DNA from: Fen-183 sp036504335
Lineage (GTDB): Bacteria; Acidobacteriota; Thermoanaerobaculia; UBA5066
Assembly: GCA_036504335.1 (NCBI GenBank)
Contig: DASXVJ010000023.1
Span: 293,044-357,043 of the forward strand
DNA: 64,000 bases
Direction of reading: 5' to 3'
Both the position numbers and the translations under genes were made by a program. Below the pieces are notes generated by a model. The model saw only the letters and a program-made list of their open reading frames with translations. It had not been told where the DNA came from and ran no database searches. Numbering within the stretch: the stretch's first letter is position 1; each line of letters starts with the position of its first letter. Shown piece by piece: positions 9,110-17,476 of the stretch.

Positions 9110-10240
9110 ATGTCTCGTTACCGGATCGCGTGGCTTCCCGGGGACGGCGTGGGCGTGGAAGTCATGGATGCAACGCGCAAGGTCCTGGACGCCGTGGGCC
9201 TCGACGCCGAGTACCCGCACGGCGACATCGGGTGGGATTTCTGGTGCTCGGAAGGGGACGCGTTCCCCGCCCGCACGATCGACCTCCTCAGGAGCGTCGA
9301 CGCCGCGATGTTCGGCGCGATCACGTCCAAGCCGTCGAAGGCCGCCCTCGAGGAGCTGGCGCCCGCCCTGCGGGCCCAGGGGCTCTCGTACCGCTCGCCG
9401 ATCGTCCGGATGCGGCAGCTCTTCGACCTCTATGTGTGCCTGAGGCCCTGCAAGGGGTACGCCGGGAACCCGCTCAATTACAAGGAGGACCTCGACCTCG
9501 TCATCTTCCGCGAGAACACCGAGGATCTTTACGCGGGCGTCGAGTTCTCGCCGGTGCCGCCCGAGCTCTCGCAGGCGCTCGCGAAGCTCTCGCCATCCTT
9601 CGCGCCGTTCAAGGACCTCCGGCCGGACGACTTCGCGATCTCCTGCAAGATCAACACGCGCAAGGGCTCCGAGCGCATCGTGCGCGCCGCGTTCGAGTTC
9701 GCGCGGACGCACAAGCGGAAGAAGGTCACGGTCGTCCACAAGGCGAACGTCGTCCGCGCTTCGGACGGCATCTTCCTCGAGGAGGCGCGCAAGGTCGCGA
9801 AGGCGTTCCCCGAGATCGAGATGGACGAGGCGAACGTGGACGCGATCTGCATGTGGCTCCTCAAGAACCCGAAGAGCTACGACGTCCTCGTCGCCCCCAA
9901 CCTGTACGGCGACGTCATCTCCGACCTCTGCGCCCAGATGGTCGGCGGCCTCGGCTTCGGCTGCTCGGGCAACATCGGCGCGAAGCTCGGGGTGTTCGAG
10001 CCGTCTCACGGCTCGGCGCCGAAGTACACCGGCCAAAACAAGGTAAACCCGATCGCGACGATCCTCGCCGCGAAGATGATGCTCGACTGGCTCGGCGAGG
10101 CTGCGAAGGGCCGCGCCGTCGAGGCGGCGGTCGCGAAGGTGCTCGCGGAAGGCAAGGTCCGCACGTACGACATGGGCGGATCCGCCACCTGCTCCGAGAT
10201 GGGCGAGGCCGTCGCCCGCGCGCTGCCGAAGGAGGCCTGA
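9110..10240 (+). CDS. Isocitrate/isopropylmalate/homoisocitrate-type dehydrogenase
   Basis: A 376-residue NAD(P)-dependent beta-decarboxylating dehydrogenase. It has the nucleotide and metal regions of the family: WLPGDGVGVEVMDATRK at the N-terminus, DLVIFRENTEDLYAGVEF in the middle, NLYGDVISDLCAQMVGGLG with the metal-binding Asp residues, and FEPSHGSAPKYTGQNKVNP near the end. FRENTEDLYAG is commonest in isocitrate dehydrogenases, but the family cannot be split by eye. The ATG at 9110 is preferred over the GTG at 9104 because AAGAGG sits just upstream of it. It overlaps or abuts the two aconitase-family genes that follow, so the three proteins probably perform consecutive isomerisation and oxidative decarboxylation of a 2-/3-hydroxy-tricarboxylate-like acid. 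Confidence 0.88.
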   Translation: MSRYRIAWLPGDGVGVEVMDATRKVLDAVGLDAEYPHGDIGWDFWCSEGDAFPARTIDLLRSVDAAMFGAITSKPSKAALEELAPALRAQGLSYRSPIVRMRQLFDLYVCLRPCKGYAGNPLNYKEDLDLVIFRENTEDLYAGVEFSPVPPELSQALAKLSPSFAPFKDLRPDDFAISCKINTRKGSERIVRAAFEFARTHKRKKVTVVHKANVVRASDGIFLEEARKVAKAFPEIEMDEANVDAICMWLLKNPKSYDVLVAPNLYGDVISDLCAQMVGGLGFGCSGNIGAKLGVFEPSHGSAPKYTGQNKVNPIATILAAKMMLDWLGEAAKGRAVEAAVAKVLAEGKVRTYDMGGSATCSEMGEAVARALPKEA

Positions 10241-10241
10241 C

Positions 10242-11531
10242 GTGGGTTTCACCGCCGTCGAGAAGATCCTCGCCCGGGCCTCTGGAAAGGATTCCGTCAA
10301 GGCCGGCGACGTCGTCGAGCCCCGCGTCGACCTCGCGATGTCGCACGAGAACGCGGCGCTCGTCATCAACCAGTTCCGGGAGATCTACGAGGGAACGGGC
10401 CTCCCGGCGAAGCCGTGGGACCCGTCGCGGATCGCGATCATTTTCGACCACCGCGTCCCGGCCGAGTCGGCCAAGACGGCGACGAACCAGAAGAGGGTTC
10501 GTGCGTTCGTCGCCGAGCACGGGATCGAGAAGTTCCACGACGTCCGCGGCGACGTGGGCGGCATCTGCCACCAGATCCTGCCCGAGCGCGGCTACGTGCG
10601 GCCCGGGACGGTCGTCGTCGGGACGGACTCCCACACGACGAGCCATGGCGCGCTCGGCGCGTTCGCGTTCGGGATCGGCGCCACCGAGATGGCGAGCGCG
10701 TGGGCCCTCGGCGTGGCCCTGAACATCGAGGTCCCGGCGACGATCCGCGTCGAAGTATCAGGCCGCTTTCCGGCCCACGTGGGCCCGAAGGACCTCATCC
10801 TCCATCTCATCGGGCATCTCACGGCGCAGGGCGCGAACTTCCGCGTCCTCGAGTTCAGGGGCGAGACGATCGCGAACCTCTCGACGTCGGGGCGGCTCGT
10901 CCTCTGCAACATGTCCGTCGAGGCCGGCGCCACCGCCGGCATCGTGCCGGGCGACGCGGAGACCGTGCGGTACCTGCGCGAGGAGGTCGGCGTCACGGAC
11001 CCGCTCGACCTCGTCACGAGCGATCCCGACGCCACGTACGAGAAGACGGTATCCGTCGACGTCTCGAAGCTCGAACCCCTCGTCGCGTGCCCGCACACGG
11101 TGGACAACGTCAAGCCCGTGTCCGCGGTCGCGGGCAAACCCGTGCAGCAGGTCGTGATCGGCTCGTGCACGAACGGGCGGCTGGACGACCTCGCCGAGGC
11201 CGCGGCGATCGTGAAGGGCAAGCACGTGGCCGCCGGGACGCGCATGCTCGTCTTCCCGGCCTCCGGGAAGATCTGGGCCGAGGCGATGAAGCTCGGCTAC
11301 CTGTCCGACTTCATGGCCGCCGGCGCCGTCGTCATGAACGCCGGCTGCGGCCCATGCCTCGGCGTCCACGAGGGCGCGCTGGGCGACGGCGAGACCGCGA
11401 TCTCGACGACGAACCGGAACTTCAAGGGGCGGATGGGAAACCCGGGCGCGGAGGTCTACCTCTCGTCGCCCGCCGTCGCGGCGGCGTCGGCCCTCACGGG
11501 CGTCATCACCGACCCGCGGAAGGAGCGCTGA
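10242..11531 (+). CDS. Aconitase/isopropylmalate-dehydratase family, large subunit
   Basis: A 429-residue 4Fe-4S hydro-lyase large subunit of the LeuC/homoaconitase type. The cluster ligands are visible as Cys309 in GSCTNGR and Cys369/Cys372 in NAGCGPCLG. VVGTDSHTTSHGALGAF (near residue 126) is the other main signature. The GTG start lies one base after the dehydrogenase stop, and the small subunit starts one base after this gene, so they are one translational unit. At about 430 residues it resembles the archaeal-type LeuC2/HacA forms rather than the 460-residue E. coli LeuC. Substrate (isopropylmalate, citrate or homocitrate) is undetermined. Confidence 0.9.
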   Translation: MGFTAVEKILARASGKDSVKAGDVVEPRVDLAMSHENAALVINQFREIYEGTGLPAKPWDPSRIAIIFDHRVPAESAKTATNQKRVRAFVAEHGIEKFHDVRGDVGGICHQILPERGYVRPGTVVVGTDSHTTSHGALGAFAFGIGATEMASAWALGVALNIEVPATIRVEVSGRFPAHVGPKDLILHLIGHLTAQGANFRVLEFRGETIANLSTSGRLVLCNMSVEAGATAGIVPGDAETVRYLREEVGVTDPLDLVTSDPDATYEKTVSVDVSKLEPLVACPHTVDNVKPVSAVAGKPVQQVVIGSCTNGRLDDLAEAAAIVKGKHVAAGTRMLVFPASGKIWAEAMKLGYLSDFMAAGAVVMNAGCGPCLGVHEGALGDGETAISTTNRNFKGRMGNPGAEVYLSSPAVAAASALTGVITDPRKER

Positions 11532-11532
11532 A

Positions 11533-12072
11533 ATGGCCCGCTTGAAGAAGTCCGTGACGCCCAGGGTCCGGAAGGTCGAGTCGGCCCGGGTGATCCTGAG
11601 CCTGGGCGACGACGTCTCGACAGACGTCATCTACCCCGGCCGCTTCATGGCGACGGTTCTCCCCTCCGAGACCCCGGCCCTCGCGTTCGCGGACCACGCC
11701 GAGTTCCAGGCGGCCGTGAAGGCGAAGTCGATCCCGAAGGGCGCCGTGATCGCCGGAGGGGAGAACTTCGGCTGCGGCTCGTCGCGCGAGCAGGCCGCGT
11801 CGTGCCTGAAGGGGCATGACGTCGTCGTCGTCGCGCGAAGCTTCGCCCGCATCTTCCTGCAGAACGCGATCAACCTCGGCCTGAACGTCGTCGTCGCCCC
11901 CGGCTTCACCGCGGACGAGGGCGACGAGATCGTCTTCGAGCGCGGCGGGGTCGAGAACCGGACGAAACGGACCGCCTACGACGTCGTGCCGCTCCCGTTC
12001 GCGCGTCAGGCGATCATCGACGCGGGCGGCCTCATTCCGTTCACGCGGGCGAGACTCGTGGCGCGGGCCTGA
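11533..12072 (+). CDS. Aconitase/isopropylmalate-dehydratase family, small subunit
   Basis: A 179-residue swivel-domain subunit of the LeuD type that completes the active site of the preceding large subunit. It shows LGDDVSTDVIYPGRFM (residues 23-38) and the strongly conserved GENFGCGSSREQA around residue 76, then SFARIFLQNAINLGLN. The ATG is one base after the large-subunit stop. The loop after the first strand (STDVIYPGRF) helps set substrate length in this family, but I cannot assign specificity from sequence alone. Confidence 0.9.
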   Translation: MARLKKSVTPRVRKVESARVILSLGDDVSTDVIYPGRFMATVLPSETPALAFADHAEFQAAVKAKSIPKGAVIAGGENFGCGSSREQAASCLKGHDVVVVARSFARIFLQNAINLGLNVVVAPGFTADEGDEIVFERGGVENRTKRTAYDVVPLPFARQAIIDAGGLIPFTRARLVARA

Positions 12073-12106
12073 CGCGAGGGATAAGCTGGCCCGGAAGGGG
12101 GCCCCC

Positions 12107-13147
12107 ATGAGCAGCCAGGATTTCTCCCCGGCGCCTGCTGCGGCGCCCTCGACATTCGTCTTCGCGGCTGGCCGCGAGCCGCACGCGGCGCGCGCGAAAG
12201 AGATCCTCAAGGCGCACGCCGAAATCCGGAAGCTCGCGGGCCGCAACCCGTGGAGCGCCGTCCTGATCGCCGCGCTCGTCGTTTTCGAGACGGCGGCCGC
12301 CTGGCTCCTCTCCGGGCAGCCCGTCTGGGTCATCCTCGCCACGGCGTGGCTCGTCGGCGCGTTCGCGAGCCACGCGCTCTGGGTCCTCATTCACGACTGC
12401 GCGCACAACCTCGTCGTGAAGAGCGGCCCGTGGAACAAGGTCTTCGCGATGGCGGCCAACCTGCCGCACCTGTTCCCGAGCGCGGTGTCGTTCCAGAAGT
12501 ACCACCTCAAGCACCACGCCTTTCAGGGCGTGTACGAGCTGGACGCGGACCTCCCGAGCCGCTGGGAGGCGCGCCTCGTGGGGCACTGGGCGCCCGCGAA
12601 GGCCCTGTGGCTCCTGTTCTTCCCGTTCTTCCAGCTCTCGCGGCCCCCGCGTCTGAAAGAGATCTCTCTCTTCGACGGCTGGGTCGTCGTGAACATCGTG
12701 GTCCAGCTCGCGTACGACGCGGCCGTCCTGTACTTCCTCGGGCCGAAGGCGCTGCTCTTCCTCGCGGCGGCCTTTTTCTTCTCGGTCGGCCTCCATCCGC
12801 TCGGGGCCCGGTGGATCCAGGAGCACTACCTCGTCCACGGCACGAACCAGGAGACGTCGAGCTACTACGGCTTCCTGAACGTCCCGGCGCTCAACGTCGG
12901 GTACCACAACGAGCATCACGACTTTCCGTGGGTGCCGTGGCACCGGCTGCCGCTCGTGCGGGCCGCCGCACCCGAGGCGTACGACACGCTCGCCTTCCAC
13001 CGCTCGTGGACGAAGCTGCTGTTTCAGTTCCTCTTCGACCCTTCGATCTCGCTGTGGTCGCGCGTCGTGCGGGCCGACCGCGGCGGCGTCCCGGTCGTCC
13101 TCGCGGAGGCGGTGGTCGTCGCGGAGGCGGTCCCGGCAAGAGCCTGA
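12107..13147 (+). CDS. Fatty-acid desaturase resembling sphingolipid delta-4 desaturase (DES1)
   Basis: A 346-residue membrane desaturase with the three histidine boxes of the di-iron centre: HDCAH (96-100), HLKHH (133-137) and HNEHH (267-271). The surrounding sequence matches eukaryotic dihydroceramide/sphingolipid delta-4 desaturases rather than general acyl-lipid desaturases: ETSSYYGFLN, then NVGYHNEHHDFPWVP and RLPLVR, and an acidic DADLPSRWEA after box 2. Hydrophobic pairs near 50-90 and 195-225 give the usual four membrane spans. It starts 34 bases after the LeuD-like gene with a GGAAGGGGG site. The substrate is inferred to be a sphingoid or other long acyl chain. Confidence 0.88.
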   Translation: MSSQDFSPAPAAAPSTFVFAAGREPHAARAKEILKAHAEIRKLAGRNPWSAVLIAALVVFETAAAWLLSGQPVWVILATAWLVGAFASHALWVLIHDCAHNLVVKSGPWNKVFAMAANLPHLFPSAVSFQKYHLKHHAFQGVYELDADLPSRWEARLVGHWAPAKALWLLFFPFFQLSRPPRLKEISLFDGWVVVNIVVQLAYDAAVLYFLGPKALLFLAAAFFFSVGLHPLGARWIQEHYLVHGTNQETSSYYGFLNVPALNVGYHNEHHDFPWVPWHRLPLVRAAAPEAYDTLAFHRSWTKLLFQFLFDPSISLWSRVVRADRGGVPVVLAEAVVVAEAVPARA

Positions 13148-13154
13148 GCCGGGC

Positions 13155-14978
13155 CTAGGCAGGGTCCGGCGGCGGCGCCTCGGCGTACAGGCTTTCGAGC
13201 ACGTCGCGGTACTTCTCCTCGACGACGCGGCGGCGCACCTTCAGGCTCGGCGTCAGCTCGCCCGTCTCGACTTTCAGCTCCGCGGGCAGGATCGCCCAGC
13301 GGCGGATCGCCTCGTGCCGCGCCAGGTTCGCGTTGACGTGCTCGACGTGCCGGCGGACGAGCTCGACGACGCGCGTGTCCCGCAGGAGTCTCTCGTAGGC
13401 GGTGTCGGCGATGCCCTCGGCGCGCGCCCACGAGAGGAGATCCTCCTCGGAGAGGCTGACGAGCGCGGCGCAGAACCGGCGCCCCTCGCCGTGCAGGAGG
13501 ACCTGGCCGATGACGGGCGTCTCGAGCTTCAGCATCCCCTCGATGTGCTGCGGCGCGACGAACTTCCCGCCCGACGTTTTGATCATGTCCTTCTTGCGGT
13601 CCGTGATCGTCAGGTGGCCGTCGGCGTCGAGGGCGCCGATGTCTCCCGTGTGGAGCCAGCCGTCGGCGTCGAGGGTGCGCGCCGTCTCTTCGGGCAGTCC
13701 GAAGTACCCGCGCATGACCCCGCGGCCGCGCAGGAGGATCTCGCCGTCCCCCGCGAACGAGACCTCGATGCCGGGGATCGGAATCCCGACCGTTCCCCAC
13801 CGGTTCCGGTCCGGGAGGTTGGAGACGGTCATCGCCGTCGACTCGGAAAGGCCGTAGCCCTCGAGGATCGTGACGCCGAACGCGGCGAAGAACTCGGTGA
13901 GCTCGCGCGCGAGGGCGACGCTGCCGCAGATGAAGAAGCGGAGGCGCCCGCCGAAGCGCTGCCGGACTTTCTGGAAGACGAGGGCGTCCGCGATCCGGCG
14001 CTGCGCCTCGAGAAGCGCTCCGACGCGCCGGCCCTCGATCCGGCGCCTCGCCACGTCGATTCCGACCGACAGGGCCCAATTGAAGATCGCGGCCTTCGCC
14101 TTCCCGCCCGCGCGGGCCTGCTCGAGGATTTTCGCGTGCACCTTCTCGAAGATGCGCGGGACGACGCAGACGAACGTCGGCTTCACGGACGCGAGATTCG
14201 CGGCGATCCGGTCCACGCGGCCGTCGACGGCCGTGGGAAAGCCGAAGCCGATGCCGAGCGTCACGCAGACCTTGCCGAACACGTGCGAGAGGGGAAGCCA
14301 GAGAAACTGCAGGTCGGAGGGGCCCAGGAGTCCGAGCGATCCGATGGACTCGATCTCGAAGAGCCAGCAGTCGTGCGGCAGCTCGACGCCCTTCGGCCGG
14401 CCTGTGGTCCCGGAGGTGTAGATGAGCGTCGCGAGATCGGACGGTCCGGCGGACCCGGCAGCGGCCTCGAACCCGCCGGGGTTCGCCGCGTCCCACGCGC
14501 GCCCGAGAGCCGCGAGATCGAGTAGGGACTGCGTGTCGCCTGGAAGGCCACCCGACGCGTCGAACAGGACGAGATGGCGGAGGCGGGGGAGCGCGTCGCT
14601 GCGGCTCGCGATCCGCCGCGCCTGCGCGGCGTCCTCGGCGAAGACGATCGCGGCCTTAGAGTCGGTCAGGATGAAGGTCGTGTCCTCCTCGGTCGAGACG
14701 GGGTAGACCGTCGCCGTGACGCCGCCGGCGCAGCCGATCGCGAGGTCCGCGAGGATCCACTCGAGCCGCGTCGACGAGACGATGGCCACGCGGTCGCCGG
14801 GCGCGAGGCCGAGGGACAGCAGGCCGCAGGCGAGGTCGCGGACGCGCGAGGCCGTCTCGCGCCACGACAGCGTCTTCCAGGCGCCGTCCTCGGGATGGAG
14901 AAACGCGGGCGCGTCCGGCGTCGCGGCGACGCGCGCGAGGAAAAGGTCGGGGATCGACCGGTACGGGGGCCGTGTCAC
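13155..14978 (-). CDS. Long-chain acyl-CoA ligase (AMP-forming), copy 2
   Basis: A 607-residue paralogue of the ligase at 7174-8970, collinear along its whole length. It shares the P-loop YTSGTTGRPKGVELPH, the motif EGYGLSESTAM, WLHTGDIGALDADGHL and DRKKDMIKTSGGKFVAPQH. It should activate fatty acids to acyl-CoA. The start is a GTG at 14978 with no Shine-Dalgarno; instead a TAGACT hexamer lies nine bases upstream, suggesting a leaderless transcript. It is convergent with the desaturase, ending seven bases from it. Two retained copies so close together suggest different chain-length preference or regulation, which cannot be read from sequence. Confidence 0.93.
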   Translation of the reverse strand: MTRPPYRSIPDLFLARVAATPDAPAFLHPEDGAWKTLSWRETASRVRDLACGLLSLGLAPGDRVAIVSSTRLEWILADLAIGCAGGVTATVYPVSTEEDTTFILTDSKAAIVFAEDAAQARRIASRSDALPRLRHLVLFDASGGLPGDTQSLLDLAALGRAWDAANPGGFEAAAGSAGPSDLATLIYTSGTTGRPKGVELPHDCWLFEIESIGSLGLLGPSDLQFLWLPLSHVFGKVCVTLGIGFGFPTAVDGRVDRIAANLASVKPTFVCVVPRIFEKVHAKILEQARAGGKAKAAIFNWALSVGIDVARRRIEGRRVGALLEAQRRIADALVFQKVRQRFGGRLRFFICGSVALARELTEFFAAFGVTILEGYGLSESTAMTVSNLPDRNRWGTVGIPIPGIEVSFAGDGEILLRGRGVMRGYFGLPEETARTLDADGWLHTGDIGALDADGHLTITDRKKDMIKTSGGKFVAPQHIEGMLKLETPVIGQVLLHGEGRRFCAALVSLSEEDLLSWARAEGIADTAYERLLRDTRVVELVRRHVEHVNANLARHEAIRRWAILPAELKVETGELTPSLKVRRRVVEEKYRDVLESLYAEAPPPDPA

Positions 14979-14987
14979 GGCGGCGCC

Positions 14988-14993
14988 AGTCTA
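14988..14993 (-). promoter_or_regulatory. TAGACT -10-like element of acyl-CoA ligase copy 2
   Basis: On the minus strand TAGACT ends nine bases before the GTG start at 14978, and no Shine-Dalgarno intervenes. A transcription start 6-9 bases downstream would fall at or beside the start codon. The same hexamer precedes selD at 49312. Confidence 0.4.
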
Positions 14994-15065
14994 TGCCCGC
15001 GGGCGACCGGATCGCCAACACGCGTGGCATGATTCCGTGTCTCAAGGAAAAGACGGAGGCTTCTC

Positions 15066-17045
15066 GTGCCCACTCTTTCTCGGAAATTCCTCTCTTCATT
15101 CCTCTTCTCCGCTCTTCTCTGCGCGGCGGTGGCGCGCGCCCAGGCGCCGACGCCGACGCCCGCGCCGCCGAAGTACCCGGACTACCCAAGCGAGATCCCG
15201 GCGGCGTTCACGCCGACGAACGACGGGTTCGACCACGTGCGGCGCACCGCCGAGATCCCGATGCGCGACGGCGTGAAGCTCCACACGGTGATCCTCGTGC
15301 CGAAGGGCGCGAAGAACGCGCCCATGCTCCTGACGCGCACGCCCTACGACGCGGACGCGCTCACGAAGCGGAACGAAAGCGCACATCTCGGGATGTCGCT
15401 GGACGGCTACGACAACCCCGTCGAGACCGTCGTCGAGGGCGGGTACATTCGCGTCGCGCAGGACGTGCGCGGCAAGCACGGCTCCGAGGGCGACTACGTC
15501 ATGAACCGGCCGCTCCACGGGCCGCAGAACCCGACGCCCGTGGACCACGCGACGGACACGTGGGACACGATCGACTGGCTCGTGAAGAACGTCCCCGAGT
15601 CGAACGGCAAGGTCGGGATCCTCGGCATCTCGTACGACGGCTTCACGCCGCTCATGGCGCTCGTGAACCCGCACCCGGCGCTCAAGTGCTCCGTGCCGAT
15701 GAACCCGATGGTGGACGGCTGGCGCGGCGACGACTGGTTCCACAACGGCGCGTTCCGGCAGATCGGCGGGCTGTCGTACCACTACGACCAGGAAGCGTCG
15801 CGCAAGAGCGAGGTGAAGTGGTGGTCCTCGCACTACGACGACTACGCCGCGTACCTCGAGGCGGGCTCGGCCGGCGAGATGGGCCGCCGCCGCGGCCTCG
15901 AGCAGGTCGGGATGTGGCGGAAGATCCTCGCGCACCCCTCGTACGACGCGTTCTGGCAGGACCAGGCCCTGGACCGGATTCTCGCGGCGCAGCCGCTCAA
16001 GGTGCCCGTCCTGATCGTCCACAGCCTCTTCGACCAGGAGGACATCTACGGCGCGCCCGCGGTCTACAAGGCGATCGAGCCGAAGGACGCGAAGAACGAC
16101 ATGGTGTACCTCGTCCTCGGCCCCTGGCACCACGGGCAGGAGATCCGCGAGGGGAGCGCGCTCGGATCCGTGAAGTGGGACTCGGACACCGCGCTCTGGT
16201 TCCGCCGGAACGTCCTCGGGCCGTTCCTCGACGAGCACCTCAAGGACGGCGCCCCGAAGTCGGGAATCGCGCCCGTGACCGCGTTCGAGACGGGCACGAA
16301 CACGTGGCGGCGGCTGAACGCGTGGCCGTCGGGCTGCGAGAGCGGCTGCGCGCCGAAGGCGACGCCGCTCTACCTCGCGCCGGGACAGAAGGCGTCGTTC
16401 GAGGCGCCGACGGCCGGCGCGGTGGCGTACTCCGAGTACGTCTCCGACCCCGCCAAGCCCGTGCCGTTCCGCGGGCGTCCCTATCCGGTGTCGAGCTACG
16501 AGAGCAACACGGCCTGGCGCACGTGGCTCGTGACGGACCAGCGCGAAGTCGCGACCCGGCCCGACGTCCTCGTCTTCGAGACGGACGTCCTGACGGCGCC
16601 CGTCAAGATCGCGGGCGAGCCCGTCGTGAACCTCGTCGCCTCGACGAGCGGGACGGACTCCGACTGGGTCGTGAAACTCATCGACGTCTACCCGCCCGAG
16701 GTGCCGCTGCAACCGGCGATGGGCGGCTATCAGCTGCCGGTCGCCATGGACGTCTTCCGCGGGCGCTACCGCGAGAGCTTCGGGACGCCGAAGGCGCTCG
16801 AGAGCGGCAGGCCGCTCGCGTACACGTTCGCGCTCCCGAACGCGAACCACGTGTTCAAGAAGGGGCACCGCATCATGGTCCAGGTGCAGTCGACGTGGTT
16901 CCCGCTCTACGACCGCAACCCCCAGACGTTCGTCCCGAGCATCTTCTGGGCGAAGCCGGCCGACTACGTGAAGGCGACCCAGCGCGTCTTCCATGCGCCG
17001 GGGCAGGCGAGCTTCGTCGAGCTTCCGCTCGTGACGGCGAAATGA
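15066..17045 (+). CDS. Secreted CocE/NonD-family alpha/beta hydrolase
   Basis: A 659-residue exported hydrolase of the X-Pro dipeptidyl-peptidase / alpha-amino-acid ester hydrolase superfamily. A signal peptide covers about residues 1-25 (FLFSALLCAAVARAQA). The nucleophile is Ser189 in GISYDGF; LFDQEDIYGA and GPWHHGQEI supply the expected Asp and His regions of the triad. The C-terminal part (from about 480) is the jelly-roll domain of this family, ending with FKKGHRIMVQVQSTWFPLYD. The GTG start at 15066 has GGAGG eight bases upstream. The real substrate may be a peptide, amino-acid ester or acyl compound; the neighbours give no strong clue. Confidence 0.9.
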   Translation: MPTLSRKFLSSFLFSALLCAAVARAQAPTPTPAPPKYPDYPSEIPAAFTPTNDGFDHVRRTAEIPMRDGVKLHTVILVPKGAKNAPMLLTRTPYDADALTKRNESAHLGMSLDGYDNPVETVVEGGYIRVAQDVRGKHGSEGDYVMNRPLHGPQNPTPVDHATDTWDTIDWLVKNVPESNGKVGILGISYDGFTPLMALVNPHPALKCSVPMNPMVDGWRGDDWFHNGAFRQIGGLSYHYDQEASRKSEVKWWSSHYDDYAAYLEAGSAGEMGRRRGLEQVGMWRKILAHPSYDAFWQDQALDRILAAQPLKVPVLIVHSLFDQEDIYGAPAVYKAIEPKDAKNDMVYLVLGPWHHGQEIREGSALGSVKWDSDTALWFRRNVLGPFLDEHLKDGAPKSGIAPVTAFETGTNTWRRLNAWPSGCESGCAPKATPLYLAPGQKASFEAPTAGAVAYSEYVSDPAKPVPFRGRPYPVSSYESNTAWRTWLVTDQREVATRPDVLVFETDVLTAPVKIAGEPVVNLVASTSGTDSDWVVKLIDVYPPEVPLQPAMGGYQLPVAMDVFRGRYRESFGTPKALESGRPLAYTFALPNANHVFKKGHRIMVQVQSTWFPLYDRNPQTFVPSIFWAKPADYVKATQRVFHAPGQASFVELPLVTAK

Positions 17046-17056
17046 GGGGAGAGGCG

Positions 17057-17476
17057 ATGAAACGCACGCCGGCGATCGCCGCCGCTCTGTTCGCGCTCGC
17101 CGGCGCCGCGCATGCGGCGGACAAGGTTCCCCAGCCCGGCGGACCGGTCCCTGTGCCGTACCCGAACACGGCCACGTCGGCGTCCTCCGCGGCGCGCGAC
17201 CCCCAGAGCGGCCTGCCGACGGGGAAGCGCATGCACAAGCCATGGGTCTTCTCCGCTTCCGACAAGAAGATCAATCTCGCGGACGGCCGCACGTTCGTCG
17301 TGAACGCCCAGACCGGCGAGGTCGTCTTCGGCGACGGCGCGCAGGGCAAGCGTCCGGAGGCCGGGAACATCCCGGTGGACGGGAAGTACCGGCTCGGCGG
17401 GGGAGCGGCGGGAAACGTCGAAGTCCGGTCCGGCCGGATCGTGACGCCGACACCCGCCCCGACACGCGCCCGATGA
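17057..17476 (+). CDS. Exported small protein of unknown function
   Basis: A 139-residue protein with a signal peptide (MKRTPAIAAALFALAGAAHA, cleavage about residue 20). It is followed by a Pro/Ser/Thr-rich low-complexity segment and a small domain with FSASDKKINLADGRTFVVNA. I chose the ATG at 17057 because GGGGAGAGG precedes it; an ATG at 17042 overlaps the stop of the preceding hydrolase and would add MRGEA. It lies 11 bases after that hydrolase and overlaps the next start as ATGA. I do not recognise the family; it is probably periplasmic. Confidence 0.7.
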   Translation: MKRTPAIAAALFALAGAAHAADKVPQPGGPVPVPYPNTATSASSAARDPQSGLPTGKRMHKPWVFSASDKKINLADGRTFVVNAQTGEVVFGDGAQGKRPEAGNIPVDGKYRLGGGAAGNVEVRSGRIVTPTPAPTRAR

